A DNA stretch of 64,000 bases, taken from positions 36,557,107-36,621,106 of the forward strand of contig JAJEKV010000002.1 in the NCBI GenBank assembly GCA_021234155.1, read 5' to 3'. Origin of the DNA: Isoetes taiwanensis. Lineage: Eukaryota > Streptophyta > Lycopodiopsida > Isoetales > Isoetaceae. Below are positions 18,635-31,689 of this stretch, in pieces. Made by a program: the position numbers and the translations under genes. Position 1 is the first letter of the stretch. The number at the start of each line of letters is the position of its first letter. The notes beneath the pieces are model-generated. The model did not search any database and was not told where the DNA came from. It saw nothing but the letters and a program-made list of their open reading frames with translations.

Positions 18635-21600
18635 ATGAGCTCTACCCCAATGCACGAGGTGAAGGCAGGTGTCGCAGAGCGATGGATCTCTTCCCACGCA
18701 GCATCTAGTAACTATTCCCAGCCCAATTCTCCCAAGTCTTCAGCTAATTCATCTCCCAGAGGATCGGCTTCTCTAGCTGCGGCTATGGCTTGGAACCAAG
18801 CTGCCACCGCAGGTAATGCTGCTAGAAATGTGAATGGAAATCATAGCCCTGGAGATTTATCTGAGGTTTCAGGGCTTCCATCTTCTTCTTACGCCTTCAC
18901 TAACCAGCATTCTGATATCTCTGGGCTTCCCACGTCGCCTTATTCGTTTGGTAATCCGCAAATGCAAATGGGTGAAAATTTATCTTCTCTTTGGCAGCAG
19001 CAGAGGCATCAGCAGTATACGCCTACGGCTTCCTCTCGTTTCTTTGCTTATCATTCCCCGCATAAGACATTACCCAGGCTGCATTTCGCAGCAGCAAAGG
19101 ATTCGCCAAAGGATCTGTCTAGTAATTTTTCTGGAGACCCAGACAGCCTTTACCCTTCTTCTGGTAATGAGAAGCTGTATGAAGCTTATAATGATCTGCA
19201 TGCTCTTGCACAGGACTTTCACAAGCCATTTGAAGCGCCCGCGATCCTGGTTGTGGGGCATCAGACAGATGGAAAAAGTGCTCTCATTGAGGCACTCATG
19301 GGGTTTCAGTTTAACCATGTGGGCGGGGGTACGAAGACTAGAAGACCTATTACTTTGCATATGAAATACAACTCAGCTTGTACAGAACCAGTATGCGTTC
19401 TAGTTACTGATGACAGGCCACCTCGGGAAGAGGAGAAAAGTTTGGATGCTCTACAAGTAATTCTATAGTCCTGCTGTTTAGGCCTGCATATTAAATAGGA
19501 AGTGAAATTATTTGATGAATATGGACGGCCAGACTGTTTTTATTGTAAAAGAACGACCAAATGCTCTATTATAACAACACGAATCTATGTTTTCTTGAGA
19601 AAGTTGAATTCTGGGTTGTAACTTTTGCAAAGAACTGATATGGGGTTTCGGATCTTAGGCCTACATTGAAGCTGAAAACATGAGGCTGGAACGAGATGCT
19701 TGCCAATTCTGGGCAAAGGAGATTATTGTGAAGATTGAGTATAAGTACTGTCCAAATCTTACAATTATCGACACCCCTGGTCTCATTGCTGCCCCTCCTG
19801 GATGCAAAAATCATCTACTTCAGGTAATACTGGCGAGAATGTAAATGCTAAATGCATCGAAATTCTAAATGGATACTTACTCCGTTAGAAGCTTACAGGC
19901 TCAATCACGGGCAGTGGAAGCTCTTGTTCGTAGCAAAATGCAACATAAGGAATACATCATTCTATGCTTGGAAGACAGCAGTGACTGGACTAATGCAACA
20001 ACACGCAGGGTGGTTATGCAGGTAATATGTCAGAGGACACACCCACAAGCTTGTGATTAATCACAATCATAACATGCTACTGAAAGTTGTGATCCATCTG
20101 CTAGTTATTCCGCACATAAGTTCTCAATTCAGTTAGATAAAGCTTTGGCTGGAGTTTCAACGTCAAGACTTGGATAGCCACTCGTAAATGTTCCTACATA
20201 TACAGAGATTACAAAAGGTACTAGAGAAGTGAGAGCAGCAACCTATGGGGGAATTGGATGGAGCATGGAAAATGTATTATATGCATGCAAACAAGTCCCC
20301 TTGAAAAACATTCTTTTGGCCATCTTTGTTATAGGAAAAAGGAGATGAAGGTTCCCAAAGTCCCGTTAATATTTTATGTGTTAGTATACTGGTACCCTGA
20401 AGTGGCTTGTGTCTAATTTTGTGCGTTACCACTTTCTCTTCTTTCCAGGGACAATTCAACATGAAGATCACATTGCTAAGAAAATCTCTTTTCTTTTGTT
20501 CTACACACTATATTTACATATGCATGAACAAAAGCCACCGTAACAATTGATGATACTGTAGCTTTTGTCACTTTTTCAAGTAGCATTAAAACTGAATGTA
20601 CAAGTGCACCAAGACTTGGAGCTGGACACCCACTCTCTCTTGACTCATCTACAGGGGAAAGGGAAAACCATAGAAGTGACTGCAGCCACAAGGCGAGTAA
20701 ATATACAGCAGCTTACATATGAGGGGTTGAAACTGAGTTTAGATGACATGCTACGTGTTCCATTGTCGTTTTTTAGCTTGTTGATCTGAAGGCGAGTAAA
20801 TATGCAGCTTACTTACGAGGGGTTGAAAATGAGTTTCAGATGACATCCTATATGTTCCATGAGCATTTCTTAGCTTTCTGTATGAAGAGCAGGAAACAGC
20901 AGTGAATCTACCTGCTATAAGGTTCTTTTTTCTAATCTTATTAGAGTGGACAGTTCCCTAGCAATGGGCCATAAACTTTGAAGCTAAGCTACTCATGTTC
21001 TTGTGATAAGCCAAGGTTTCTGGCGTTTTGAGTAAAATTGGTTTCCTGTAATTAAAAAGCTGTTGACCAGACCATCCTTCTCAGTGTAGTATGATAATGG
21101 CAATTTTTACAATTTTGTAGGTGGATCCTTCCTTATCAAGGACTGTCATTGTGTCAACGAAACTTGACACAAAAATTCCTCAGTTTGGGAGGCCTGCTGA
21201 TGTTGAGCTCTTTTTACGGCCACCATCTCGTCTACTGGATGCTGATATTCTCGGCGAGACTCCATTTTTCACATCGGTGCCTTCTGGGAGGGTTGGTAAT
21301 TCTCGTGATTCTGTTTACAGAACAAATGAAGAGTTTAGAGAAGTAAGCTACCTATATAATTACTCTTGTTGCTCAGTGTCTTGGCTTGTCTATGGTTACA
21401 CGTGTGATTGTATTTGAAATTAATTTGCATTGTTAAATTTCTATTTAAGATAAGAAAAGTTGAACGTGACTGACTTGCTGCTGTTATCATGAGCACTACT
21501 ATTTGAATATAAATTCGTTAAATACTTCATATTTGTGGCATGCATTATTTCGTGGAAACATATAGTTTGTTTGCTAATACTTCTATGTAATGTAAAGGCA

Positions 21601-24600
21601 GTTGCTTCCAGAGAATCACAAGATGTGGCATCTCTTGAGGAGAAAATGGATCGCCCTCTCTTAGGTGAGGAACGCAGACATGTAGGCGTCAGCAGACTAA
21701 GATGGTTCTTAGAGCAGCTTCTACAGCGAAGGTGCCTAGCTTCAAGTTTTATAAGTGTTGAATAACAAACACATTTTTGTTTCCTATAATATGTTGACAC
21801 AGATAATTATGTAGGTACATGGAAAGTGTCCCGTTTATAGTTCCACTCCTGGATAAGGAGTACCGTAATGTGACAATCAACTTGCAGCAGACTATTGAAG
21901 AGCTGAGGTATATCTTTTCTTGTCTGCATCTCTTCTTGTTCGATGGCGGTCATATTATAATATTTGTTTTAATTTACACCTGCAGCAACTTGGATGAAAT
22001 AAAGTTGAAAGAGAGAGGGCGCTTGTTCAGAGACTCTTTCCTGGCTAAAGTATGTTTTTAGTATCATGTGTAGGCAGTGACTATCAACATTAATGAAATA
22101 CCATGATGCAGATTTGTTTAATAATTTTCTGCCAGGTTACCATTCCGCTCAAACTAAACCTTGTAACTTCATTTACTATCACATAGTTGCCAAAAAGCTA
22201 GCTCTCTACATGTCCAAACTTATCCTGCTGCCAGTTCATAATCAAACTGCCAAGAGACTTAAAATTGTTTGGGAAATACGTTTTAAGGCAATATATGGAT
22301 TGTTAAATGTGCTACTTTGTGCATTGATTACCTCGATTAACAAGAGTAATGTTTATTTTCTGCAGCTTTCCCTTCTTCTGAAAGGAACAGTGGTTGCACC
22401 ACCAGAAAAATTTGGTAAGATCAGGACAAGGTTCTTTAAGGAAATATGCTGAACTTGGGGTATATATGGCATATGTTTTACTCTTCTTCACATGATTATG
22501 TTCAGGAGAAACTTTACAAGATGAACGGGTTCACGGAGGTGCATTTGTAGGTGTTGATGGGTTTCAGATGCCTTACAAGCACATGCCGGTATCTATCTAA
22601 GATCTCATCCAGTAGCTAAATAGAGTTACCTAAACACTTGTTTCTCGCTAATTGTTGCTTCACATTAGAATGCTGGGATGCGCTTGTATGGAGGGGCGCA
22701 ATACCACCGGGCAATGGCGGAATTCAGATTTGTTGTGGGAGGGATGAAATGCCCATCAATTACAAAGGAAGAGATTGTAAATGCATGCGGAGTAGATGAC
22801 ATTCATGATGGGACAAATTACTTCAGGTCTGTGCGTTATAAAAATCAATTCATGACAATAAATTTCCTTGCCCTCAAGGAGGTATGTCTTTCTTTCAGGA
22901 CTGCATGTGTGATAGCAGTGGCCAAAGCTCGTGATATTTTTGAGCCCTTCTTGCTTCAAGTACAATACATCTCTTTATCTCACGCTCCTTGGTCTCTTGT
23001 ATTTCTAATGGATGGTCTTTTTAAGCATGCAGCTAGGGTTTCGGCTTTCACATATTCTGAGAAGGCTTTTACCTATTGCGTTGTTCCTTTTACAGGTCCG
23101 AATTCTTTGCCTTCCTCATTTATAGGTTGCTTGAAGAAGTATTACTTGCAAAGTCATTTGACCAATGCCAATAAAATATCAACAAGAGCTAAATACTTGT
23201 TTGACACCACATTCTAACACAGGAGAAAAAGTTCAAGATAATCTACCCCAATCTGTAGATTAAGCCTAGATTTTGGCTTCCAAGTTTTTTATCTACTATT
23301 GCAAATTCATACTGTACGCTATCTTTACGGTCTTTTGTTATCAGAAGGATGGCGAATATCTAAGTGGACATGATATGTTCATGAAGCGCGTCTCAACGTC
23401 GTTTCATATGTTTGTAGAATCTACGGAACGAGCTTGTCGAGAAAAGTAAGAATTGCTTTTGAATATTAGTTGGCAGTTTTGTTATATCTTCTCCCAAATT
23501 AGGAAGAGCCAAAAATATGTTGTTTGAAGTTGAAAGATTTAACATCCAGCTCTTCCAGACATATAGGACGAAGAAAGTAAAACATATTGTATCTCTAAGC
23601 ATAGTACAATTTATGTCCATCTGCATTTTGTGCATTGCTTGGTACCTAAAATGGAAGCAAGTTCATAAAAATTCTTATTGGAAGTTGTGACAATATAACC
23701 TAATATCATCTGCATTTTGTGCACTTCTCAGTATCTAAAATGGAAGCAAGATCATAAAATAGTACATCTTGTTGGCATTTCTTTTCCACTCCTCACTGGT
23801 TCTCGCATGCTGATATGATAGATGTCTGGAAGATCTCTCAAGTACGACTCGTTATGTGACTTGGTCACTGCATAATAAGGTAGGTTTTTGAAATTAAGAG
23901 ATTTGTATGCTGCTGATCTTCATCTGAATACCATCTTATCTCATTTTCTAAAATGATGCCTGATGGGTTCTTTGGAAGAATTATTTGTACGCCATTGCTT
24001 GCTCAGTTGAAATTTTAGAGCACATATCAACAATTTTGTATTTTCCTCTACAGAATAGGCCAGGTCTACGACAATTTTTAGATACTATGTCCTTTTCTAC
24101 TAACGAGCAGACAAATGTCCCTATTGTGGCTGCCACTGCTGAAGGAGGGATGCCTGCCATGGGAAATGGGAATAAACAAGAAAGTAGGCTTCGGCAAGAA
24201 AACAGAGGGAGCAATCAAAACAGTTCTTATTCTGAAGTTGCATCTGGACCTTCTCAGACTGTACAAACACGTCTTGTAGACCTCCTTGAAAGTACGCTTT
24301 GGAGTCGTAGGCTTGCGTCGTCCTCAGAAGAAATTGTAAACACCTTAGTTGGACGAATTTTCGAGGGAATTCGCGACCATTTTGTAATATCTGCCGAGTT
24401 AAAGGTATTAGAAACGAGAACTGATAGCTATATTTTTTCTTTGCTAGCCATATGGCCTGCAATAGTTTTAGTTTTGCTAACATCTTGGCAAGTGTCAGTT
24501 CAACTGCTTTTTCCTGATGCCACTTGTGGACAAGTTCCCTGCACTGCTTCGTGAGGACTTAGAAGTTGCATTTGAGGAAGACTTGGATAATGTTTTTGAT

Positions 24601-24863
24601 GTGACGCATGCGAAACAGGCTTTGGAACAACATAAGTCTGATCTTGAGCTGGAGCTTCGGAAGGTATGTTGGCAGACCCCTTTGTCTGAAGTAAGTTGGC
24701 TTTAAGTGGATCACTGTTTATATTGTGATAGGTGGAGAGATTGCAAGAGAAGTTCACTATCATCCATCGTCAACTCAGCAGCCATCAGCCAGCATACATA
24801 CCAGGAGGGAAGGACATAGCAGAAGAGGTATCTGTGTTCAGCCTACAGGAAAGACACAGTTGA
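18635..24863 (+). CDS. DRP5B: DRP5B/ARC5 dynamin-like GTPase, chloroplast division (17 exons)
   Basis: This large dynamin-family GTPase is recruited to the outer face of the chloroplast (and peroxisome) division site, where it drives constriction. Exons: 18635-19456, 19659-19823, 19899-20021, 21121-21342, 21598-21731, 21815-21907, 21986-22049, 22366-22414, 22506-22588, 22669-22826, 22899-22959, 23033-23095, 23345-23445, 23822-23879, 24054-24404, 24499-24663, 24732-24863. All introns are GT-AG, phases agree, and the sum is 2844 nt (947 residues). GTPase motifs: GHQTDGKS (208-215), GGGTKTRRPIT, DTPG (312-315), TKLD (383-386). The exons cover the Arabidopsis ARC5 homology through to its C-terminal FNCFxLMP region. 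The ATG at 18635 is the first in frame after a TAA at 18515. The protein is about 170 residues longer than Arabidopsis ARC5: a Ser/Asn/Gly/Pro-rich stretch lies between the conserved AERW and LYEAYNDLHALAQ. An upstream exon is possible but not needed. Confidence 0.93.
20022..21120 (+). other. Large DRP5B intron 3 with internal tandem duplication
   Basis: At 1099 bp this is the longest intron. 20694-20778 and 20791-20876 are diverged tandem copies ('ggcgagtaaatat', 'cgaggggttgaaa', 'agatgacat'). No TE coding sequence is present. Confidence 0.6.
23446..23821 (+). other. DRP5B intron 13 with a short direct repeat
   Basis: 'atctgcattttgtgca' followed by 'taaaatggaagcaag' occurs at about 23619 and 23709, a ~90-bp direct repeat in the intron. 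Confidence 0.5.
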
Positions 24864-25414
24864 AAATGCTTTGCAAGATTTTGATGGTTTACAATTGGCG
24901 AGGAGTTGCTGTTCGTATTGCAGCATATGGTTCATTTCCATTTATCTGTACTATGAACTACATGATTCAATGTAAATAGTGTCTTAAACCGAGAAATCTT
25001 GGACAAATATGTATTGTAGCATTCTTCTAAACGTTTGGATGGCAATGCTTTAAAAAGCCCCCTACCGAAAAAATTCATATTTAATCCTAAACTTTTTTAA
25101 GCCGGCTCCAAGAGTTTGCATCCTAAGGTTCACTACTTAGTATTCATACTCTAATTCAATGCAGCTTTCTGTGTTGGCATAACAATCAGGACCAATCAAC
25201 AATCATTCCCGATCGTTCGAAAAATAAAAAGCCTGAATTCAGAGCAAAGATTGCAAATGTGCATTACCATTCCACAAATTACCATTTGCACTTCAAATAG
25301 CAGCCTATTATAATCAGATAATCATAAAAGAACCCTGTAAAGCTATGACTCTCATGTTCAAAGATGGGTCACTCAATAATGACTGTAATATAGCTCATAG
25401 CAACTGTTTACATG
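24864..25414. other. DRP5B 3'UTR and intergenic
   Basis: The stop codon at 24861-24863 is followed by AT-rich sequence. No clear AATAAA stands out near the stop, and I see no other gene. Confidence 0.4.
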
Positions 25415-25751
25415 AACCTTATTGCATGAAATAATAACGACCAGTCTCAGACTCCAAAATAATATTTAGCTTTATCAATAGAAAATAACCCATCCATAAA
25501 ATGTCCAGCTTAAATGTGTAGCTTAAATTAGAGACAGCCAAGAACATTACTGACTAGAACGACAACCTTATTACATGATATAAGAACGACCAGTCTCAAA
25601 GTCCAAACTATATACTTTTATCGATAAAAAATAACCCATCCATAAAATGTCAGCTTAAATGTGTAGCTTAACCTAGAGACAGCCCAGAACCTAACTAACT
25701 AGAACGATAACCTTAAAATGTCCAGCATAAATGTGTAGCTTAAATTAGAGC
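25415..25751. repeat. ~147-bp tandem repeat, about 2.3 copies
   Basis: 'aaccttatt' units start at 25415 and 25564, with a shortened third copy from 25709. Each contains 'cgaccagtctca', 'aataacccatccataaaatgtc' region and 'atgtgtagctta'. No coding content. Confidence 0.7.
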
Positions 25752-26611
25752 TTTCATTTGACAGTTTATTCCCAAAACCTTGAAGACCAGCTTTAATTTG
25801 GCAGTATATATATGAGAAGAAATCCGCTCCTAAAATTACCCACAATATACACCTTTCTTAAAAAAGCATTTAGAAACTTAAATGATGAAAAGTCATCTTT
25901 ATTAATAATTTTTGCACTTAATTGTTTCTGCTACAATGCTTTACATGTATATAACAATAGATAAGTCTGAAGAGTAAGGGAATGCTGATCTTTGAGCTAG
26001 TGATAGAGGGAACAAACCCTGAGATAAACCATTAAGCATCGAGTTGCAATAGCAAAAGCATGAAATCTTGCTGCTTTTTTTCAGTGTATCAGATCAGTAA
26101 CCTTTGTGCAATTCAGAAGGCCTCTTCGAATCCGTTGAAGGCAGACGAAACTGCAGGGGCAATCAAATAACATGGTCGAATCGTTTTAAAATCCTTGGTA
26201 GACAAGGTTAGCAACTTGCAAATACGCAGACCAATTCTCCACATGCAAAGCAAAGAGGCCAAAAGATACTGCTTCCTCATAGTCTAGCAAGGGCGAGCAA
26301 TCTCACATGTCATCCCACAGTTTGCTGTTCCTACCTGGAGGAAATATAGTTATATTGGCCAGGATAGTGATATTGGCTAGCAGGCCCAACTAAATTATAC
26401 ACTGTAGTTGAGTTCAATCAAATAGCAACTAAGCTTAGTGTGTCCGCAGTACAGATATCTATAGTGCATCCGCTGTACCGCAATCTAGCATCACACACAT
26501 ATATATATTATCATGTAGTGCCTCCACCATATTTCTATGGTTATATTTCTTTAATTTAGATCTATCTTACAAGCTGCCCTCTATCTCTTTCCCTTTCCTC
26601 GTGTACAATAC
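25752..26611. other. Intergenic, no gene seen
   Basis: AT-rich sequence between DRP5B and the convergent membrane-protein gene. It probably includes that gene's 3'UTR near 26550-26611. Confidence 0.4.
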
Positions 26612-27402
26612 TCATTTCTTAGACTTGCGGGGTTTCTTTGATCCCCACGCCTCAAACCGTGCCGCAGGACACCCACAAGGCGCTCTAAAAATAAGAACAG
26701 CCCTGCCATTAGGTGGAGCCATTCTCTTCAATTCCGCCTCAAGCTCCTTCTGGTCTGGAGTGGGCTCAAAAGCTCTATTAATGCCAGATTCTTCACATGA
26801 ATTGGCAGAAGCTTTCACGCACTGCTCTGTTTCAAGCTGTATGTCAAATTCCATTGCCTTTTTCAGTCCCCTGCAATGGGGATTACTACATTTTCTAGAC
26901 TTGTGATGATAAATTTCCCACCCTCCAATTACAGAGACCACAGTAAGGATTGCTCCAGATGCATATGCCACAGGAGCTTGGTATACTACTTCACCAATGA
27001 AGAGAAAAGTGGCAGGAAGTATCTCTGCAACTTCACTACAAACATACTTGAAATATGGCGTGAATAAAAATGCACATGACCCTAGCACTAGAACTAAAAT
27101 TAGTACGTCAATTGCTGCAGTAGAGGACTGCTCACAGAGGGTAGGGGAACCTGAATGTGAAGGGGGCAAGGGTTTCTTCATTCTATAGTTATGGTGATTA
27201 TTCAAGTGATTATGACGATGTTGAGCCAAAAGTACAGCCAATTTATCAGGCAGCATCAGGCTTTGAGCCATGTTGTACTGATGCTTCAAAGCCCTGTACG
27301 CAGATGGGAAGCTCCAACAAACCATCACAATAGTAAAAAGTCCCACCCAAGTAAGATATTTGCCCAAGCTTAAACTTGCATGTAGGAATACCAATCCCAG
27401 TG
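26612..27402 (-). CDS. Main exon of a plant-conserved membrane protein (ribosomal L34Ae-like annotation)
   Basis: The minus-strand frame runs from an acceptor at 27404-27403 (GGTCAG) to a stop at 26612. Three hydrophobic segments are visible: YLTWVGLFTIVMVCWSFPSAY near the start, a second around VLILVLVLGSCAFLFTPYF, and a third around ASGAILTVVSVIGGWEIY. The C-terminal domain has RKCSNPHCRGLKKAMEFDIQ, an LETEQC motif, ELEAELKRMAPPNGRAV and CGCPAARFEAWG. I recall this tail from uncharacterised plant proteins often labelled 'ribosomal protein L34Ae', a label that fits poorly with a membrane protein. Function unknown. The frame has a TGA just upstream of the acceptor, so a 5' exon is required. 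Confidence 0.75.
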
Positions 27403-27859
27403 CTGACCTTCAACCAGCCTGTACAAGAAAAAATAGCCAAACCAAATTTTCCATCAAAAACATTGGTTAGGTCATGTATTGACCATCAATTATTGAAAAC
27501 TTGATCCAAGCGAAAACCATGTCGTATTAACATCGGATAGAGAGACCATAACCATCCATTGAGACAATGAAGATCTAAATAAGGCTTCTCCGAGAACCAC
27601 ATAGTACATACTCAAAAGAATTTGACAAAAGCAACCAGATCCGAAAACGCATCCAATAAAATTCAAAACCTCAATTATACGTACCTATACCGCAAGTTTC
27701 CGAAGCAAAAAGAGGACCCAAAAGCAATTCCACAGTTTTGAAATAGAAACTGCTTGAAATTGGGGAAGGTTCCCTAAAACTGAAATAAATCTGTCAAAAT
27801 TGTTGACTATGCAACAAATTAAGCAAACAAGGGATCGATCGGAAGGAATAGAAATATGA

Positions 27860-28009
27860 AATCGAAATCAACAATCTCTGCCTTCCATCGTCGGACCACA
27901 AAAGGAAGGCTTTGTATAACAGCACCGCACAAAAGCCCAGAGACACAACCACAATGGCAAGTTTAAAGCAAAGAGTAAGCGACTCGTGTCTTGCACGGCT
28001 GAAAAGCAT
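27860..28009 (-). CDS. Probable first exon of the same membrane-protein gene
   Basis: An ATG at 28009 starts MLFSRARHESLTLCFKL, followed by a hydrophobic stretch (AIVVVSLGFCAVLLYKAFLLW) that would be a signal anchor, then DDGRQR. It lies about 450 bp upstream of the main exon on the same strand. The donor is not clear: no canonical GT gives the right phase at once, so an extra small exon or a different donor may exist. The link to the main exon is inferred from position and membrane character. Confidence 0.4.
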
Positions 28010-28081
28010 GGCACGTGGCCACAAGTTATCGGGGCGATAGTAAGTGCGTGTAGGAATCGAAGTGAGAATATTCCTTAGCAA

Positions 28082-28815
28082 GGTTCAACAAATGGTTAGA
28101 AGCCAAATAGTCCACCTTTCAACGTTTATGACATCATGGCCAAAATATGCCGCGTTATAGACGCTTCGTTGAAAAATCTACTTATTAAATTCAGTTTTTT
28201 TTTTCCGGGTGGTGGGGAGACACCTTAGGGATGGGGGTGTGGCTATGGGATATGCCCCTCATATTCCAATTCAAAGGTGGAGATGTCGTGAGATTTATGA
28301 TTTGAGGGCTCAGATTAAGGCTAGAGCTAAGGGAAAGCGAAAGCAACATTTACCACTTTCTTTCTATTTGTACAGTCGAGTCGAGTCGAAGTTGTGTTTT
28401 GCATGTCTTGTTTTTCATAGGTTCGACCATGCTAGCTTCGGCTTTGGGGAACAAAGGTCTTCAGGAAGTTCAGGTCTGTCAATCAATTTGTTGTTTGGAG
28501 GTAAAATCCATAAGTGACCGTCAGAAAGTTTAGGTCTGCCAATCAATTTGCGATGTGCTTATTTAGTTTCCAGGAGATGGGAGCATGCCTTCTATATTTG
28601 GTTTTATCCTCTGCAAGCCTAGTGTTGTTTTAGTATCAGTATGCTACTTGGCAGCTTGGTTTGTTCTGGTTTTATAGAGATGATATTGTTGCAGATGAAT
28701 GCACTTTTGGCTTTTGCTCCGGGTTTAGAAGATGCTGCCATAGAAATAAGTTTGGTCAGGGTAAAATTTAGTGTTCTTATTTTCCTCATCAATGTTTTCT
28801 TTCTCCATCGTCAAA
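28082..28815. other. Intergenic, no certain gene
   Basis: A plus-strand frame at 28209-28517 is rich in Arg/Lys but matches nothing I know. A short direct repeat ('caggtctgtcaatcaatttg' near 28470 and 'aggtctgccaatcaatttg' near 28530) lies at its end. Confidence 0.35.
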
Positions 28816-29285
28816 ATGGAGTTTGGCCTGTACATTGATTAGTTGGAGAGATGGCTTGCTGACAAGGGCTCAACTTCTATACCAGATCACCAGGTAGCTG
28901 ATCTATGCTGATGATGTGGATCTCCTGGCTCACACTCAAGCAGACATGTAATGCCATCTCAATGCCCTGGACACATTCTGCCAGGCGACCGGCATGCGCG
29001 TCAACTTGGCCAAGACCAAGGTGATGCTCATGTCGTCCGCACGTCAACCAAGGGCCCCAATCCTCACTTATCATGGCCAAAATGTTGAAGTGGTACCCAC
29101 TTACAAATATTTGGGGGTGGAGTTCCCGTCTGCCATGAACTGGAACAATTCTATCCGGTTGCGAGTTGCAGCAGGTTGGAAGGCACTCTACGCAATGCAG
29201 AACAATAGCCACAAGGAGCTATATGATTGGGCCCATCAATCGCACCTATTCAAGGTACTAGTGGAACCTGTGCTTTGGAGAGCCT
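28816..29285 (+). pseudogene. LINE RT fragment related to the 1098-6250 element
   Basis: The plus strand carries YADD at 28904-28915, then MRVNLAKTKVMLMSSARQP, YKYLGVEFPS and LRVAAGWKALYAMQ. These are the same blocks, in the same order, as 2257-2727. It is cut at both ends with no tail or duplication, so it is a relic piece rather than a simple 5'-truncated insertion. A TAG and frame breaks lie before 28960. Confidence 0.75.
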
Positions 29286-31171
29286 CATTTGGCGCACGTT
29301 TCCTTCACTCTTTGTATATATTTGTTTCTCTTGTTCTTATTTTGTGGTCATGAGCATGGCAGCTTTGTTGCATCCGACAGCCATAGACTGCTGCTGCATG
29401 GTGTATACCAAGAACTCATAATTAACAGTGATGCCGTTATGCCGGCTTCGCTCGTGATCACTTTCTTGAGCCTTGTTGTTGTTTTATTGTTGTCCTTGCT
29501 GCTCTTACCATTATCACTTCTTGAATATTCCTTGTATATTACTCTCCTGCCCAACCAGCTGTTGAAATGGTCCGGCTGGAGGCCCCTTTATCAATCAATT
29601 CGTTTGCCCAACCAGATGTTGATGAAATTTGTCTGGAGGCCTTAGCAATTCGTCTTGTTATGAAAATAGTTTTCAAAACTCTGTTTTTTATGGTGCAGCA
29701 AGCGCAGTTTTATAGTCAAGTATTTCTGGAGTGGTGAGAGCACTCGTCTCTGCCAGATTTTCAGAAAAATCAAAGGTTTGATCTTTCTTTATCTTCTATC
29801 TGCTGAACAATTGTCAAAAATATCATGATTCTTTTTCTTATCTTCTGTTTTATCTCAGTTTTATCAGAAATCGTGATTTTGCACACCCAAAAATATTCGC
29901 TCTCACATGCAATATGTTGACATAGTCTGCATCTCCAATCCTCAAGTTTTTCACGAAAACTTCTTCTTTAGCTTATTTATAGAGGGCCAACACTTGGCTA
30001 GCCCCCTTTGAGCCCATACGTTCGAGTTATCTGCTGCTTATTATGACTTTTTTCTGCAAGCTCTTTCTATTCTTATAAGCCAGTATGAATTGGTCTTCAT
30101 AGCTCCTGCAAATACACGCAAATAAAGTTTCTTGGGCTCATGGATTACCACAGATAACCACCGAATTGGGGCAGATTCAAGCAAATATGACGAAGGATTT
30201 TTGAACCTCACTCGCTTATCCTCTGCACAAGACTTGTCCCTGTTTGCATCAAAGAGAGAAGCAAAGAACTTCTCAAACTCAATATAGCATGTCAGTTTCG
30301 GTTATTTGGAGCAATACATACATGCCCAGCCTGTTCCATCCTACAAAAGGATTTTGCTTAGTGTTTGACGCAGCCATCTTGTATCATTGGTCCAAGTCGG
30401 GTACCTGCAGAAATCGATCAGAAAGTACAAATCAATGGTTATATCTCAGCTATTCTATCTCTTCAAGCTTCAAGTAATCCTGCACATAGACGAGCATTAA
30501 AGGTTGTGTGCCCATAGATGATTTGAGGCAGAATCGAGAGCAGCGGCTAAGCTTCGACATTTCAGTCTATAACAGGAAACATTGAGCTAGGCCTTCCTGC
30601 CATCGCGTTCTATAAGATCAAACGAATTACCTGTTGCTGCGGCACCATATCAGGATTCCATTTTTGCAACTTCTATCTTCAGCAACTTAGAGGCAGATAT
30701 TTCAACCATCTCATCTCACCAAGACGGCATTATCTCATCTGAACCACTGCCATATCTGGCCGTCAGTAAAACATTTGCTTAGGGTTCACGATCTTACCAT
30801 TTTAGGGCTCACGCTATATTCTGAGCCATGTTGAGCACAATTCAAGCTTTTTGTCTTGCTCACACTCACAACAAGGTGACAGGAATCTTTCAAAGATGAC
30901 CTAAAATACCCTTACATTCAGCCATTTTGGGGGTCACTTAAAAAAATGACCCTAAATTTACGAATTTGGTAGCTATTTTAGGGGTCAAAATTACAGAAAA
31001 TTTGGCGTCTTGATAATTTGACATCCCCATTTTAGGTAGAAAAAAATAATCTAATTTAGTTGGTCTCGGGACACACACAGAAAGTGGCAAAATGAAAGAA
31101 CCATCAGATTCTTGACAAATAATGAAGACTAAAACATGGAATGTAGAAGTGTCTAAATAAAATCTCGTGTA
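29286..31171. other. Intergenic, no gene seen
   Basis: Mostly AT-rich with scattered short frames. 29550-29642 is an imperfect ~66-bp duplication ('tgcccaaccag' followed by 'ctggaggcc', twice). 30895-31035 is rich in 'ttttaggggtca'/'gaccctaaat' motifs that partly pair with each other. Confidence 0.35.
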
Positions 31172-31301
31172 TATGCGCGCATAGCAAAACATAAAATCTT
31201 GTTGCCTGCGTCTATGCACGCATAGCATAATACAAAATCTTGTTGCCTCTGTCTATGAGCGCATAACATAAAATAAAATATTGTTGCGTCTGTCTAACTG
31301 C
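31172..31301. repeat. 41-bp tandem repeat seeded by a TATGCGCGCATA palindrome
   Basis: Three units with period 41 (GCATA at 31179, 31220 and 31261), each ending 'aaaatcttgttgcc...gtctatg'. The first starts with the palindrome TATGCGCGCATA (31172-31183); later units have decayed forms. Confidence 0.7.
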
Positions 31302-31689
31302 CCAGAGCATATAATGTTTTATTGAGGCCACACATAACATGTTATATGTTTTTACACTAGTATATGGCGATGGCTCCAAGTTTTCCTTGCAACCAAGTAC
31401 ATGGTGTTGGCCACAAATATTTTCAACACAAAATCAACAAAAAGTTTCAATGGTGCAAATCAAACACACTTTCAAATATTTGGCAGGTTATTAACCTCTA
31501 GGATAAAAAAAAAAAATTCCCAATGTAGCATCTGTGCCAACAACGGACCAGAGCCACAAAATTCGACTGCCCTGCCACTCGTGCCATTTTCTAGCTTGGT
31601 AGCTTGCTTGCGCAGCCCAAGCGGCTCTGACATTGCGCAGCCCAAGCAGCTCGGCTTGAAGCACCTCGGCATGAATCTAAATGGCTCGT

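Noticed and set aside
20565..20789. Extra coding exon in DRP5B intron 3 (a 74-codon frame containing AATRRVNIQ)
   Set aside because: It has no counterpart in ARC5, lies inside a tandemly duplicated intron segment, and exons 3 and 4 join in phase without it.
29281..29297. Shared 16-mer 'agcctcatttggcgca' here and near 33599
   Set aside because: The flanks differ on both sides, and one 16-base match in 64 kb is near chance expectation.
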